DNA of 64,000 bases from Cliona cf. orientalis. Taxonomy: Eukaryota > Porifera > Demospongiae > Clionaida > Clionaidae. Of the stretch, positions 31,634 to 45,298 are shown one piece after another. Every line of letters begins with the position of its first letter. Position 1 is the stretch's first letter. Under the pieces are notes generated by a model that worked only from the letters and a program-made list of their open reading frames with translations, was not told where the DNA came from and did not search any database. The stretch lies in assembly GCA_963930775.1 (NCBI GenBank), contig OZ005702.1:8338278-8402277 (forward strand), in the 5' to 3' direction. Both the position numbers and the translations under genes were made by a program.

Positions 31634-32938
31634 ATGAGCGGCGTCAGTAGGGGTCCGAGTGTCTCCAACACTCGATCACAAGCCGGTCAGGCAAAAGATA
31701 GCGCCGCGAAAAAGTCTACTGCTCCGCGATTGGTGAGCCAACTGCCGTACACTACACTGAGCAAGCTGTCCTCGCTTCTGGACACGTCTCGCGATGGATC
31801 TCAAGCCATGTGGCGAAAACTAATCGAAGAGATGCCTCATTTAAAGTACAACGTGACGACCGTGGAAAAGTTTGCGTTGAACGTGAATCAACCGAACGGC
31901 AGTCCGTCATATGCACTGCTGACTGATATGGCGAACAGAGGGGTGAACTATGAGGAGCTGATCACCGGACTAAAGAAGCTCAACTTCCATACCGCCCTGA
32001 CGGCCATTGGACACAGAGGTAGGTATGGCAGTTATAAATGAGATCTACATACAATTTTACAATTGCATTAAAATTGATTATCTTGTAATGGGAGCCCAAT
32101 TTAGTTTCTAGAAATTCCTGAAGTTTTAGTGAAATTTGACATTTATGCCGGCTCAATAATCATTACAGTTTAGTAATATTTATATAAAACTATCACTTTC
32201 CTCTGCTCTCCATCTTTCACACATTTTGTATCTTTCACACATTGTATCTTCTCCTTTTTATCCATTTTCAGAGGCGGTGAGCTTCACAGTGCAGCCTGAG
32301 GCGGTGCCGGCTAGTCTCGGACAAACGGTCATCCTCGAGTGCGAGGCAACGGGCGTCCCCAAACCGTCGTATCTCTGGTTCAAAGGTCGCGATCCCCTCC
32401 CCACCCAGACGACGTGCAGACTGTGTATTGATAAAGTTTGTCCGGAAGACGCTGGTATGTACATCTGCCGAGCAAGCAACGAGGTGAACATTGAGTTTTC
32501 ATGCTGGGCCGAGATCAAAGTGAACCAACCCAAAGTACTCAGAACTGGGACTCGTAAGTGTGGCTCAGGCCAGGGTAGCTGGCTTTCAGTTTCAGTAATG
32601 ATGTAATAATGATGTCATTATTCATGTTGCAGAGGTGCTTCCCGGCAATCAGGAAATAACCGGTATGCAGTTAATTAGGTGTACATGTCCATACATGCAC
32701 ACATCCTGTCTGTACTGGGAACATAAGGCTGTGCTGCATTAATTTAGTCATTTCTAAGGCATAGATGCATAGGCGTAGGAACCATGGGGACTCCGGGGGC
32801 TGGTACTCCCGTATGTTTTCTGATAGTTTAATACATAGCTATATAGGTTCAATTTTATACACACTGATCATACTACCCTTGCCTATAGATCTATAGAGTG
32901 CCCCCTTTACCAAACTATCTTCCTACACCTCTGAGATG

Positions 32939-32974
<36 letters not shown>

Positions 32975-35900
32975 CCATCCAGCCTCTCCCCAGATCATTC
33001 AGGCCTCATCTGGTGAATTTCAGGTTGGTGTTAACAATGAGCTTCGATTGGTAGTTGTGGCTGAAGCTGCTCAAGAGCTGAGCTACCAATGGTTCCGTGA
33101 CAGCCAGCCTCTGCCGTACTCCACGGGCAATGAGTTGTACATCAAACAGGTCCAGCTAGGAGACCAAGGCGTCTATAACTGCAGAGTAGCCACCAAGTTT
33201 GGAGGGAGCAAGCTCACTGATGACTGCATCGTACATGGTGAGGATGATGCATTCTGTAAAGATCAAAGCTTATCCTTAGAGAAATGTGCACATACACGTG
33301 ACATTGTAGGGGGGTATAGTGTTGTACTTGGTTTGAGTTGCACCTTTAAACCTCTTGATTGGAAGAAATTTCATACTGCATGTATATATACTTATACATA
33401 CATACATACACTTAATGTATACATAATATTGTGCACACATTCGCATATCCCCCCAGTCCATGTTCCTGGAGACGGAGCCAATCAGCCTACTCCGCAGCAA
33501 CAGCCGCAGCACATGCCTGGCCCCGCCCACCAGCCAGGCCCCCCAACCATCCAACATCACCAACAAGTCAATGGAGGATACTATCACCATGGCAACGTAA
33601 ACAGTGCTCCACCCCCCGGTCCCCCTATGGGCGGAGGAGGGGGAATTCCCCCACCACCTGGGGGTCACCCTGGAGGGGGCTATGGTATGCCGCAGTATGC
33701 CCCTCCTCCCCATAGACCTGGAAGTATGGACACGCCCTCCACACAGATGACTGAGCTGTTAACGAGTCCGGCAGGAGCAGGAAACCACGCCCCTCAATTA
33801 AATTATACAGGGATGGTGTCCCCAGCTACCGTCAATGGCCATAACACTGGATATATTGGGGACGCCGTCGGAGCTATGAACATAGGACGACCTCACGACC
33901 TTCCCATCCAAGGTTACCAAGGTTATCACCATGGCAACCCCACGGGGGAGGTGTCCCACATGTACAACAACAGCGATGCTCCTGTCGGTGAGCAGGTTGA
34001 TACGAGGCAGCCACCGTTCACCACAGTTGGCGGGGAGGACCTTATCTGCGGACAAGGTGGGCTAAGGGATACCTTAAGGATACTTTTGTTTGCGGGTACA
34101 AAATTAGCGATTTGCCTAATTTTCGCTAAAAATTGTACCTGCGAATATTAATTTTTGCAACATTAATTTTTTGTTATAGAATGTTAATTTTGAAAAGTCG
34201 CTAAAATGAGCACCAGCTAAAATTTAATGTGCTATTTCCGAAATTCGCTAAAATTTGTACCCCAGTATGAGCTAAAGCACAGAAAACTAACGTTGAATTG
34301 CCTAGGGACAAGGCTGTAATAATACATAATAATATTAATTGTACCTATATGAAGCATAATCTAACTAGAATCTGAATTTCTTTATAGGTGAGCTTCGTCC
34401 GAACTTGAATGAGCCTTGCTATGACAAAGTAGCTCTACTGATTGGGAACAAGAACTATCGCCAGTCAACTCTCAAGCTCAACACTCCAGAGAATGATGCA
34501 CAGGACCTGGCCGGGGTGCTCCGCAGTGCTGGGTTCAAGGTCGTCTCATTGGTCAATCTCAACAAGATGGAGATGGAAAAAGTAAGCACATCTCTCTCTC
34601 TCTCTCTCTCCTCTCTCTGTGATGATGTACATGACTATCTCTCTCTCTCTCTCCCCTCTGATGATATTTCTCTCTATCTCCTCCCAGGCTCTGCAGTACT
34701 TTGCGTCTCTGCTTGGGAAGAATGTCTATGCTTTGTTCTTCTTTGCTGGTCATGGATTTGAGCATAACCAGATGAACTACATGATGGCCGTTGATGCGGA
34801 CGTGGAGAAGCGTCCTGACCAGTGTATCTGTGCTCAGACCGTGCTACACACTATGCAGGGGAGAGGGGCCAAGCTATCCATCGTCCTACTGGACATGTGT
34901 AGAGTCAACGCTTCAACTCCGTAAGAGGAATAGTAATGCATGTTTGATCATATATGCCGTAATTCGTGAAAATTTCGTTATTGAAATATTTTCGTTTTAT
35001 GCTAAGTGACGAAAATTTTCGTGAAAATAGTTTACTTATACAGCAAATATATTATGGCACACGCTTGAAGTTGATGAAATATTGTTACACGAATAGTTTT
35101 AACACAAAATTTTGCGAACAAAATTAATGCGAATTACGGTAATATCGCTGATATTATTAATATCAGCTAGAAACGTATAGGGGTTGAAATTTTTAAGACT
35201 AAAGGTTTTCTATATTTTTACCACCCCCTCCCCCTCTCTCCCCCTCCCCCTCCCTCTCCCCCTCTCCAGTCTTCCTCCTCAAGGTCACCATCTTCAAGTT
35301 CTTCCTCAGCCAAAGGGAACAAGCGGCTATTTTGTAATTGGCTTCTCGTGGTAAAATACAAATTTAATATAGTCAATTTTTCACTAACAACAATGCAAAT
35401 AATAATTATTGATTAATTTTAATTTTGTTACAGTTCTCCAGCTGAACGAGCTTTTGAGGCAGGGACTTCCCCTGAGGGCTGTGCTCACGACAGCAAATAC
35501 AAGGACAACAGTATATTTGTGGCTGCATTTCGAGAGTATCTTCAACAAGGTGCTCTGAATAAGAGGATTGACAACCTCCTCACTGACTCAGCGCAAGGTA
35601 CAGCGTAAAATTAATGGCAAATTTAGCTCATCACTGATGGGCAATTTGGGATTTGTAACTATCATAATATTATTATGTCTGGAAATTCCCAGTATGTATG
35701 ATTAATTTTCATGTTGAAAATTTTCATATGGAATGACTTTATACCTCATTGACATTAACTTTGTAGAAATAATATTGAACCCGGAATATTTTCAGATTTT
35801 TGGTATTAAATTTTGAAATATTCAGCTCATTATAATATTATATTATTTGGAAGTTGGCCTAGTATAATGATGTCATCTTTTCATTTCTTTCCAGGCGTTC

Positions 35901-37502
35901 GTTTGCGAGGAGTTCAGCTGCAGCAGTATGACCAGTGGCAGAAGCCAGAGGTTCGCTCTAACCTCGGGGAGGATCTTACTCTCAACGATCCCATCAAGAG
36001 GAACAACAGGGAGATAGACTCCGAGAGACAGCAAAGAGCTCTTCAATGGCAGAGGGCTCACAGTGAGTTCATCGATAGGCATTATTATACCATATAGCTG
36101 GAAATATTGGCGGGGAATTAAATTTGGCGGTTTGGTGGCCTATATTACAACCGCCAAATTAAAATCTGCCAAAATTTCCTACTCACATATATACGTATGG
36201 CGATCCTGTATCGAACCGCCAAATTAGTAATTTTGGGCTCAACTACCAAATTTAATTCCCGCCAATATTTCCGGCTATACGGTAATAGTATTGCAGTGCC
36301 CCTACAATATAGATGCAGTATGTTAATAATTGAGATAATGTAAAAGGTTCCAATAATCACACAGTACCTCACCAAGAAAAACACACATGTCCAATCTCCT
36401 GATGTTAGTGTGGATACAAAATTTATTTTGCTTCAGTCGATCATAACATATTTTGTTGTTAATGAACAATATCTTTCTTTGTTCTTCCTCCTGTAGCTGT
36501 GCCCGACTCAGTTGTAGTGAGTTGCCTTAGCGATGAGCGTCAGGGCATCAAGCAGGGAGAGGTCGCCTTCCGTCTCCACTTTGAGGCGGAGCACTCCAAC
36601 GTCCTGATCGTGACGGCAGAGCTGCTGACTGGTTGTCTCACTCCAGTCGAGGTACTCAATGTTGCCAGGATGGACCTAGTCACAGAACACACTCCTGATG
36701 GACCACAGCTGGTTAGTCAGATGGAAAGTTGGTATAGTGAAAATGATCTCTTAGTGCATGCCATGGAGATTCATCTCTCTCTCTCTTTTTCTCTTTCTGT
36801 CTGTCTGTAGTTTCTTAGAGCTGAGGATGACAAGCAGTACAAATTCTCAGAGGGGGCAAAGTACTCGTATGGTCACCAGCAGGTACATCTACGACATCAT
36901 GTACATATATTATTATGATTTCATTGTAATACAAATGGCCAAAGACTTTGACCTGTGTCCATCTACACCAGTACTGGACTACTGGACCAGTGGCCAACTC
37001 CAGACTGACTAATTACATTAGTATGTCTGATTTGTGGCTGCCATTTATTGTTTCTATTTTCTTGCTGTAGAGCTTGAGAAATAATGACTTGCTTCACTTC
37101 AAGATTCCAGACATTCAAAAAATCAAGGTTAGCTTGTGCTACATCACCCTCTCTTGAAAAGTGTCTGTATTTCAGCTAGGCTGGTACAGGGGGAGGAATT
37201 ATACATTTTCTACATAGCTGGGGCCAGATATCTGATTATTATTAATTTTATTTTTCTCCCCCCCCCCCCCCATATGCTACCCGCAGTCCCAGCAGGTTGT
37301 GTTGGAGATGGAGATTCAGTATGTGAGCCTAGCTCGCACTCGAGGTGAGAGCAACCGAGAGAAGACTTGTGTCATACGGCACTCAATGAACCCTCCGCTC
37401 TATGCACAAGTGCTGACTCAGCAGCTCAAGAATGACCACGCCCACCTCATGGACTGCAACTTTCAGTATGGCCACACCCACATGCAGCCAACGCCTACAT
37501 GA
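31634..37502 (+). CDS. MALT1: MALT1 paracaspase
   Basis: Exon 1 (31634-32018) encodes a death domain (LVSQLPYTTLSKLSSLLDTS ... WRKLIEEM). Exon 2 (from 32272) is Ig1 (VILECEATGVPKPSYLWFKG ... DAGMYICRA); Ig2 starts near 32982 (LSYQWFRDSQPLP ... GVYNCRV). A Pro/Gly/Gln/His-rich linker (about 33460-34060) leads to the caspase-like domain (34391 onward): VALLIGNKNYR, FFFAGHGFE (catalytic His, about 34751), IVLLDMCR (catalytic Cys, about 34897), GYFVIGFS/CSPAERAFEAG. The exon pair at about 35269-35342 and 35435 joins only in this frame. A third Ig-like region follows (SVVVSCLSDERQG ... YVSLARTRGES). Stop at 37500-37502. In vertebrates MALT1 cleaves after Arg and scaffolds the CARD-BCL10-MALT1 complex to activate NF-kB. 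All key residues are kept. The linker is much longer than in the human protein. Confidence 0.95.
34094..34263. mobile_element. MITE family D in MALT1 intron
   Basis: Ends GGGTACAAAATTAGCGA and TTCGCTAAAATTTGTACCCC are inverted copies; the interior repeats TTCGCTAAAA-type motifs. About 170 bp, AT-rich, non-coding. Confidence 0.7.
34955..35141. mobile_element. MITE family E in MALT1 intron
   Basis: Left end TGCCGTAATTCGTGAAAATT, right end AATGCGAATTACGGTAA, inverted, with internal TTTTCGTGAAAAT-type repeats. About 187 bp. Confidence 0.65.
36088..36284. mobile_element. MITE family A, copy 2 (MALT1 intron)
   Basis: TACCATATAGCTGGAAATAT at the left and ATATTTCCGGCTATACGGTA at the right are inverted. 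The interior (GCCAAATT repeats, ACTCACATATATACGTATGG) matches the copy at 11766-11965, about 24 kb away. Confidence 0.8.
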
Positions 37503-37690
37503 ACTTTGTACTGTACATTAATTTGCTGTCATTGATTAAATTTTGGCTCGTTAATGTTTGACTTTCTTGTCCCGCCCTTGCAATTCTAACGATTGTACGT
37601 GTATTATTAGCGAGTGACCCTTAATTTTTTATAGAATTTTTCACTGTATAATAACAGCAATGAACGATGTCATAAAAAATTAATTAAATT

Positions 37691-38602
37691 TTACTCAATA
37701 TTCCTGTGTTTTAATTTGTCAATTATTCTCGTTAAAATATCATCTATACCTAAACCATCCGTTTCTATGACGACAGCGCGTTCCTGGTCATTTGGTAATT
37801 CCAGTATGTCGAGTTGTGACCTGACGAGTGATGCTGGCATAAAATGACCTCTCCGAGCCATCAATCGCTGAGTCAGCACTTCTTCTGATGCTTTCAGCAA
37901 CACAAACACACAGCTGGTAACAACAGAGGCTTGATCAGGCGCTACACCCCCAGATCCCTGTAAAAGTGCAGAGTGATGTCCGCTAAGAATGTCCCTGTAG
38001 ACTCTCTTTAGAGCTGAGCAAGCGAGAACTCCTATCAGCCCCTCACTTGCACTAGAGCTTTCTCCATGAGGCTGAGGCCGGGCCCGGGGTGAAGGGTCAT
38101 CGCTCCAGGAGGAAATGACATCGTGCAGCGTGTTCAGCCAGGGAAGACGATCCTGTAAATTGAACAGAGCAGTAAATGGCAGTTGAAGGTGCAAATGAAT
38201 GTAAATATTATTGACTAATGTATCAAAGAGGCAATGGATACCTCATCAGTTAGGGGGATGCCCCTGCTCATCTTGTCGACGTTGCTAGGGGGATGGCAGT
38301 CGTCTGCGTCAGCAAATGCACACCCAAACTGTTAACAGAGAACACATACATACTCTATGATCAGTGTTCAGCGAGAATACTTCACACACACTCATGCACC
38401 AGCTCACCTTGTCAGCTAACGCCCTCCCGACCGTCGTTCTGTAGAGAGAGAGGAGGAAATAGCCATCGAATAATTATTTGCAACATTTCTTTATGAGTTC
38501 AAACGCTAGTCTAGTTCACTCATTATCACTCGATCGCTCGCTCATGATCGATTTGACTCACTTTCCACAGCCGCAAGCTCCAAACACGACCACCACAGCC
38601 AT
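37691..38602 (-). CDS. IDNK: Gluconokinase
   Basis: Exon 1 (from 38602) reads MAVVVVFGACGCGK, and the next exon TTVGRALADK completes the P-loop GACGCGKTT. The third gives FADADDCHPPSNVDKMSRG and IPLTDE, then DRLPWLNTLHDVI, a signature of the gluconokinase/shikimate kinase-like P-loop family. ALKRVYRDIL and RRGHFMPASLVRSQLDILE follow, and stop is at 37691-37693. The enzyme phosphorylates D-gluconate to 6-phosphogluconate using ATP, feeding the pentose phosphate pathway; cytosolic. A Ser/Pro/Arg-rich insertion (PSPRARPQPHGESSSASEGL) lies after DRLPWL in a variable loop. Head-to-head with the FERM gene over 204 bp. Confidence 0.92.
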
Positions 38603-38806
38603 GACGTCCCAGGAACCATACGATATAATATGGTAAAGGGTCGTCTACGATACTCTAGCAGTGCGCGCTTCCGATTCTATGCAAATTCCTGAAGCAGTGT
38701 ACGCACGGCCAGCTGAGATTGATCGCTCGCTCGGAGATCTCGCGTTGCAGTTGCTACATCGATTGAAGTGAGTTCAATTCATTCAACAGCTACCATTCGA
38801 TCGATC

Positions 38807-41800
38807 ATGTTCAAGCGGTTCGTGTTTGGGCGCCGCCAGTCGACGCTGACCTTCAACGTGCTCTCGCTGGACGGCACAATCCTTACCTTTGATCTCGAGG
38901 TAAGCGTAGCTACATACACACTCGCTAGCTACAGTATAGCTCTATCGCATGTTTACACTATGATCGCAGAGCCGCTCCACGGGCGCTGATGTGCTGGATC
39001 GCGTAATGGAAGCGAACGGCATTCAGGGAGAGCGAGAATACTTTGGTCTCTTATCGCCAACCGTCGAACCGCAGCCGGTGAGAAAATTATACCACACACT
39101 TTTGATTATTTACCAAACTCCCATTGTTTCTACCTCCAGCACTGGCTGGTGTTAACCAAACCTCTCAAGAAGCAATTACCAGGTATACATACACTGAACC
39201 ATTCCACAGAGCTAGCCACTATTGCATGCAAAATAATTGATGCATTTTTTTTCTATATCTTGCATGTGCAGGCCGACAGCCGTACACTGTTAATCTTCGT
39301 GTGTGTATGTATCCTCGCGACCATCAATCTATTACTCAGTCCAATACGAGGTAACTACGAGCTCTAGCGATATAGCGATCCTGCTAGCTAGCTTTGATCA
39401 TCGGTAATATGTTTGATCGTTGCTAAAATTGTGTACATTTAGGCATTTACTGTACTTGCAAGTCAAGCAAGACATGTACAGTGGCAGGTATGTAGTGTTG
39501 GAGAAGTACGTTGTCTGCTACAAAGTGTGAATGTTACTATTTTTATCATCTAACAGGCTCTCTTGCCAAAACTCGGAGCTGCTTTATAAAATTGCTGGTC
39601 TGGCACTGCAGTGTGAGTTGCCTAAAACAGTTACTATTGGTGATGCATCATTGATGAGTCAATTATTTAAATATTTTAATTTTTTAGCGGAGATAGGAGA
39701 TTTTACTGCGCAGAGGTGTGGTCTAACATACGTCTCTGATTTTGAACTGATACCAGTGCTGGTAAGTGGACATCAATCAATCTTAGTTCCGAGCATCCCA
39801 GCTAATAAACTATCATCACATACCTGAAGGAATCCCGCATCTATGAATATTATTATTTTATTCCTCAGACGCACAGCACAGAGGAGTCCATATCACATCT
39901 GCACAGGCTAAACAGGTGAAGCTTTAGTGTACACAAACGACTCTAGATCAAGTAGCCTCCTACATAAACTCTCCCATGACTTGCAGCCATCTTTCTTTCT
40001 CTCACCCTCTCCTTCTCTTCCTCCATCCCCTCCTCTCACTCTCTCTCTCTCTCTCTCTCTTTCTTTCTCTCAGGGGACGTACATCGAGCGACTGTGACCA
40101 AGAATTACTTGACATTGTTCAAGATCTTGCAACATACGGCAGCATCTCTTACAGTGTTCAGGTACAAAGCTTTGTGTGGCTTGTAGGAACATGCTTTGGT
40201 CCATCGAGCCAGCTAGCCAGTTGATTGTTTAGTATGTGCTGATCTGCTATTGGCTTTTTGCATGCAACAGCAGAAGTGTCACAGTTAGTGGATCATATTT
40301 ACTCTCTTTGCTAGACATCTAAGTTAATTGCAACTGAGTGTCCTGTTACAGATTATGTCCAATCTGTGGGAGGGGATGCTATGATACAGTATCTGTGTGT
40401 ACGATCGAGCTGTGGGTGGGTAGATCTAATAACTGAGCCAGACCATTCCAAACCAGGGGCTCCGCTACACAGATCCAATGCCAACAATCACCACTTGCCA
40501 AAATACAGAACCATCAAATCATGTAGTTCATATAATTGTATCAGCCATTAGAAGTGCGATCATTATGTGTAATACTGGCTTTGTCTTGTGCTAATATTGG
40601 TATCATTTTACCCGAGCTACCGTTGATTGTATATCGTCTTACATGACCTAATAATGATTTATTTCATTAACTTTCACAGGACAGTTCACGGCAGAATGTG
40701 ACCATCACTGTATCACCTACTGGGGTCAGGGTTCAACAGAGAACAACAGAAAGAGCGTCATTTGAATGGTCAGTAAAGGGTTAAATTAACAGTACTGCAT
40801 TATTAGTGGCGCATGCATTGTATTCTGCTCCATTTATTCTCAAGTAGCACTGTAGTTCAGCAAATTATTTCACTAATTAGCAAAGTTGTATGTTTTACCC
40901 TCAGGGACTCAATTGAGCGTATAACGACCAGGGGCAAGGGAGTCACTTTCCACATCAGTGCCACACATGTAAGAATTGCACACACACACACACACACACA
41001 CAGACAGACAGTAAGTACATGTATAAGAAATTTTGAAACTTTTTTTAGCTATGATTAACTACAGGTTTGTCAATAATATTATTGCTATAATGTTATTATT
41101 AATTTTTTGTTCATTGCAGACATTAGCTCCGTACCAAGTTCAGTACACTTGTCCAAATTCATCCCAAGCTCACAACATTGCTAGCCACTGTCAGTATCTG
41201 CTGGAGAACTACTGTGTTCCTGTGGCAGAGGCTGAGAGGCCAAAATCAAGACTCAAGAGATGGTTCAGCTCAAGAAGGTATATATCAACTACGTAAATGC
41301 ATATATTGTAGATGTGGTAGAAATATTCTGTAAACTGCCTTTGGATCAGCTGATGCATGATCCCAGCGATATTGCTAACTCTGAAGTGAGGTCACCCTGA
41401 TCCTTTAATCCAGACATTGCATAGTCCCAGTAGTTGGCATTATTATGTACTTAGAGGGACCCAGCTATATGATCACAACTCCATTGCAGTGTTGGTTGAT
41501 ATTTTTTTATGCGTGTGAAGTTTCGTGAGAAGTGCAGAGTATTAGTTAGCTTCTGTTGTCCATGTCCTTAGGAGCATTTGGCTTCTATTGGAAACACTTC
41601 CACACACACACACACATACCAGACTGACCCAGTGAACTAGTTCATTATCCTGTCTCCTGCATTCCTCCCCACCCAGCCATGGCCACACCAGTGACAGACA
41701 GTCATGAATATTTACATGACCAGATCATAAAGTGCTGTGGTTAGAATGTTTGCCAGCATTGGGCAGGCTATTAGGCATTGGCCAGGCAGCTGTTTATAGA

Positions 41801-44800
41801 GCTGGGATTGGTAGAGCTCCCTCACATTCCAGCGACAGACATCCTTGTCCCACGAAGGCACACCCCCACACCTCCTGATCCATGGAGGCAATAAACAACG
41901 AGGATGATAATATGGTAACAGTACAGCTCTCCCTCCCTCCCTCACTGTCTTTGTGATCTGTACCTGGTACCTACCTGGTGTATCATAATAGTTGTGTGAA
42001 AGAGAAATTGAGTGATGATAGAGAAATGGCTTCAGCCAAGTGCTGCGTACACAACACAACACTGGCTAGCCATTGAGCAGATATTTCCTCAAGTATCTCA
42101 AGAGGAACAGAACATTTCCCTGTTCCTAGCACTAGTCACTGACCAACAGTTAATCTATTGATCTTAGTAGCTGCTCTGTGAGTACGTGTTACTGTAAACT
42201 TGCCATAATGCTATGATTGAAGTGGCTGCCTTTGCCTTCCACACTGAGCAAACTAGGAGGGACATTATCGTAAATGTTTATTGATGCTTGTACACAGAAT
42301 ACATACAATTACCAAACAGTTTAATTTATAGCACTAAATTTAACTATTAAATGGTGCAATTGTTATTCAACTGATAGCAAGCCATAGTATAATCTACACA
42401 CATATTATATATATGTATATTATTATTATTCTATTCAGGTCATTCAGAAGACAACCATCGCCGATGAGAAGACACCTCAAGGAAAATGGACATAATCGGT
42501 GAGAGAGATAGGGAGAGAGAGAGAGAGAGAAAGGGAGAGAGAGGGGGGAGGGGGGGTGGAAGTGAACAAACACATTATTCATAGCTAGTCAACATAATAC
42601 TAATAATAATGTCTGTCTTGTTTGTGTGTGTGTGTCTGTAGTCGCGTGGTGAACGGTCGTCGAGCATCGTTTGGAGGTGACTTGACTTCAGGACCTTCTC
42701 TCAACACAGTCACTGCCAGCAGGTACATGTACATACAAACACGTCAACCATACCTCAAGTCATCCCAAGCTTTGCTCAATTAGACAGTTAATGCAGTGTG
42801 GGAATGCATGTTGGCTGAGCATTACTGACAGTAATGCAACCATCCCAAAGACACGTCTGCCTTTCCCTGTCAACAACCAAACCACTAATTAAATAGTTCT
42901 ATGGCACATAAGTCAGATATCTCCATACACATAAAAACATGATGCCTTGGCCTGGCCATCTACCAGTACCTCATCCAAGCCCCATAGCTACACCATGTAG
43001 TTAGCTAATAATTTGCCTATAGAAACTGTGGTAAAATTTAATGATTTTACATAATAAAAATTATTACAATCATGTATACACACAAGCACCTGCATCCACA
43101 CGTAATATTATGCATGCACTCATTCACACACACACACACACACACACACTGCAGTCGCATGTCTCTGAGGGCATCTTCTCGAAGTGATAGCAAGTTGGTG
43201 ATCTACGGAGCTGGTGGTTTAGCGTCGCCATCGAAGGAGTCGGTCCAAATGCCTCCCAATCACCACAAACTCAAGCTCGAAGCTAACGACATAAAGGTAC
43301 ACCAAGCGGACGCTCTGGGGACCACGCCCCCTTCACGGGGATCTGGAGCCAGCCCCCCTCCACGAACGATGGGTGCTACGCCCCCTCTAAGAGGCTCAGT
43401 AGCTGATGTTGAACACAAGAGTGTTAGCTCATTATTAAAGGGGCATACTCCTCGCACCTCAAGTCCTCTACACCACCGACACACATCAGGGACTTCAAAC
43501 AATCGAAAATCAAGCACCTCCCAGTCGAACGCAGGGGAAGGAGAGAGAAGGAGATCGTATGTTCAAGAAGTTGGGTCACCCGTCAAAAGCCTTGTCTTCA
43601 TCGATAGAGAGGAACAAAATCGCCATGGCAACCGCCCAGGGAGCCTGAGACAGAGTTCGTCTGCATCGCAAGGTGCTTTGCCGCAGTCACCGTACGATTA
43701 CAACCAGCCACCCCCGAAGGTGGAGTGGTACCACAGCGATATACTGAAATCACCCAGCCGCGAGGGAGAAAGAGAAAAAGGTCAGCCATGGTACATGGAT
43801 GATGCAACATCTCCAGGCTATTCCCAGCCAGAGAGAGTGAGGGACAGCTACCATGAACTAGGCAGGAGAAGAACGGACAGCGTACAGTCACAGCCAGCGT
43901 ATGATCAATCATCGAGCACTAGGCATTCTTATCAGAGACATAACTCTGTCGAGCACAAGTACCGTCACAGTGGGTCAGTAGAGACATTTCAGCACCAGGC
44001 TAGTGCACACACCGGTGCCGCATCGTCTGGGAGAAGATTTCATCACAGTCAGTCGGTTGATCGTATTGAGAGTAGAGATTTGAGGGATGCTAAAGCTCAT
44101 GCTAGACATCATCGTCACCACCACCATCACAGACACCATCACAGCAGTGGACACTCAAGGTCAACAAGGTCAAGCTCAGATCTGACAGAGAGACGGAACG
44201 TTAAGTCATCGTCTCTAACTCGAGACACACCCCCTAGACTGCAGGAAGAGGACGAGCCTGAGGGTCAAAGTTCACTACGATACGTGGACGGGAATCACCC
44301 GGCAAAACCGCAGAACAGAGGGCAATATAGACTGTCGCTACCAGAGTCAAGTTACTACGACAATGGAAACAGAGCAATGAGTCGTCATAGCAACGCTAGG
44401 AGGTCTCGTAAAGCTCTCTCGAACACCGGACTGACCAGCACTGGGAGTCTGAGTCAGCCAGCTGATTTGGGACTTGTGAGTTCACTAAAATAAACTAGTG
44501 CTGTATGATGGTCTCTCACTGTTGCTATAGAGAAGCTTTGGTTTGTCCCTAGAGGCCTAGGGAGTAGAGGGTTGGAATTACTTAATTAAGCCTCCCTTTT
44601 TATGTACACAAAAGTTGGTCTCCTTCAACAGTTTTACTGAAGTACATGTATAACAAAATAATGCTCCTCTGTTCAACAGTCAATGACGTGCGTGACTGTC
44701 TTGCCTCAGGCCATGTCATAATTATATTGTGTACAATAATTTGTGTCAATCATTTGTTTTCACCATGCTGCAAATCTCTGTTGTAGGGTTTGTCATCAAA

Positions 44801-44942
44801 GCTTGGTAGCATTGCTAGCTTGGAATACCAGGCAAGTCTCGCAGAGCTCAGCCAAACTGACGTCAGCTCAGTGATCGATCCTCACACAAGAAGCTTCATA
44901 TTCGAAGGATCACAAACTAATTCACAAGGAACGATTCTTTAA
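38807..44942 (+). CDS. FERM domain-containing protein with long basic/Ser/His-rich tail
   Basis: Many small exons. The start ATG 38807-38809 gives MFKRFVFGRRQSTLTFNVLS, then LDGTILTFDLE and ADVLDRVMEANGIQGEREYFGLL, a FERM F1 (ubiquitin-like) lobe. F2 follows across about 39270-40160 (VNLRVCMYPRDH, YLQVKQDMYSG, LLYKIAGLALQCE, GDFTAQRCG). The F3/PH-like lobe is at about 40680-41275 (NVTITVSPTGVRVQQRTT, FEWDSIERITTRGKG, YTCPNSSQAHNIASHCQYLL). After a basic linker (RLKRWFSSRRSFRRQPSP) a single long exon (about 43156-44480) encodes a low-complexity tail rich in Ser, Arg and His (HHRHHHHHRHHHSSGHSRS). The last exon ends SNSQGTIL-stop at 44942. FERM proteins link membrane proteins to actin. I cannot assign a subfamily; FRMD/protein 4.1-type is likely. 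Confidence 0.82.
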
Positions 44943-45298
44943 CCACACACTTGCAAATTTCAGCTGCTGAAATAAGTTTTTTCCACAATAATCATTAGTG
45001 TTGCATTGTCTACAGAATTAATATCATAGAGCTGTAATCATTAATTTATTGTACATCATACCTTAACCTATTGCAGTCGGCATAATAATAATAATTTATG
45101 GAGAAATTAATATTACTTTTCTTGCAGTATAATAACGATAAAAAAGGTGCCATAGAGAAACTGGTAATGACACATATTTGACCAAATTCAGATATTATTA
45201 TCCCTATAACTATAGCATATCCATGCTGCACAGCATTGCATGACTGATCATTACTCTATGGATGCAGTGACATAAAAATTAGTGATTGAAAGCCAGCA
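44943..45298. other. Tail-to-tail spacer FERM / coiled-coil genes
   Basis: AT-rich 3' flanks. No gene or repeat supported beyond short ATT runs. Confidence 0.5.

Noticed and set aside
43260-43912. Minus-strand frames opposite the FERM tail exon
   Set aside because: Shadows of the long coding exon on the plus strand.
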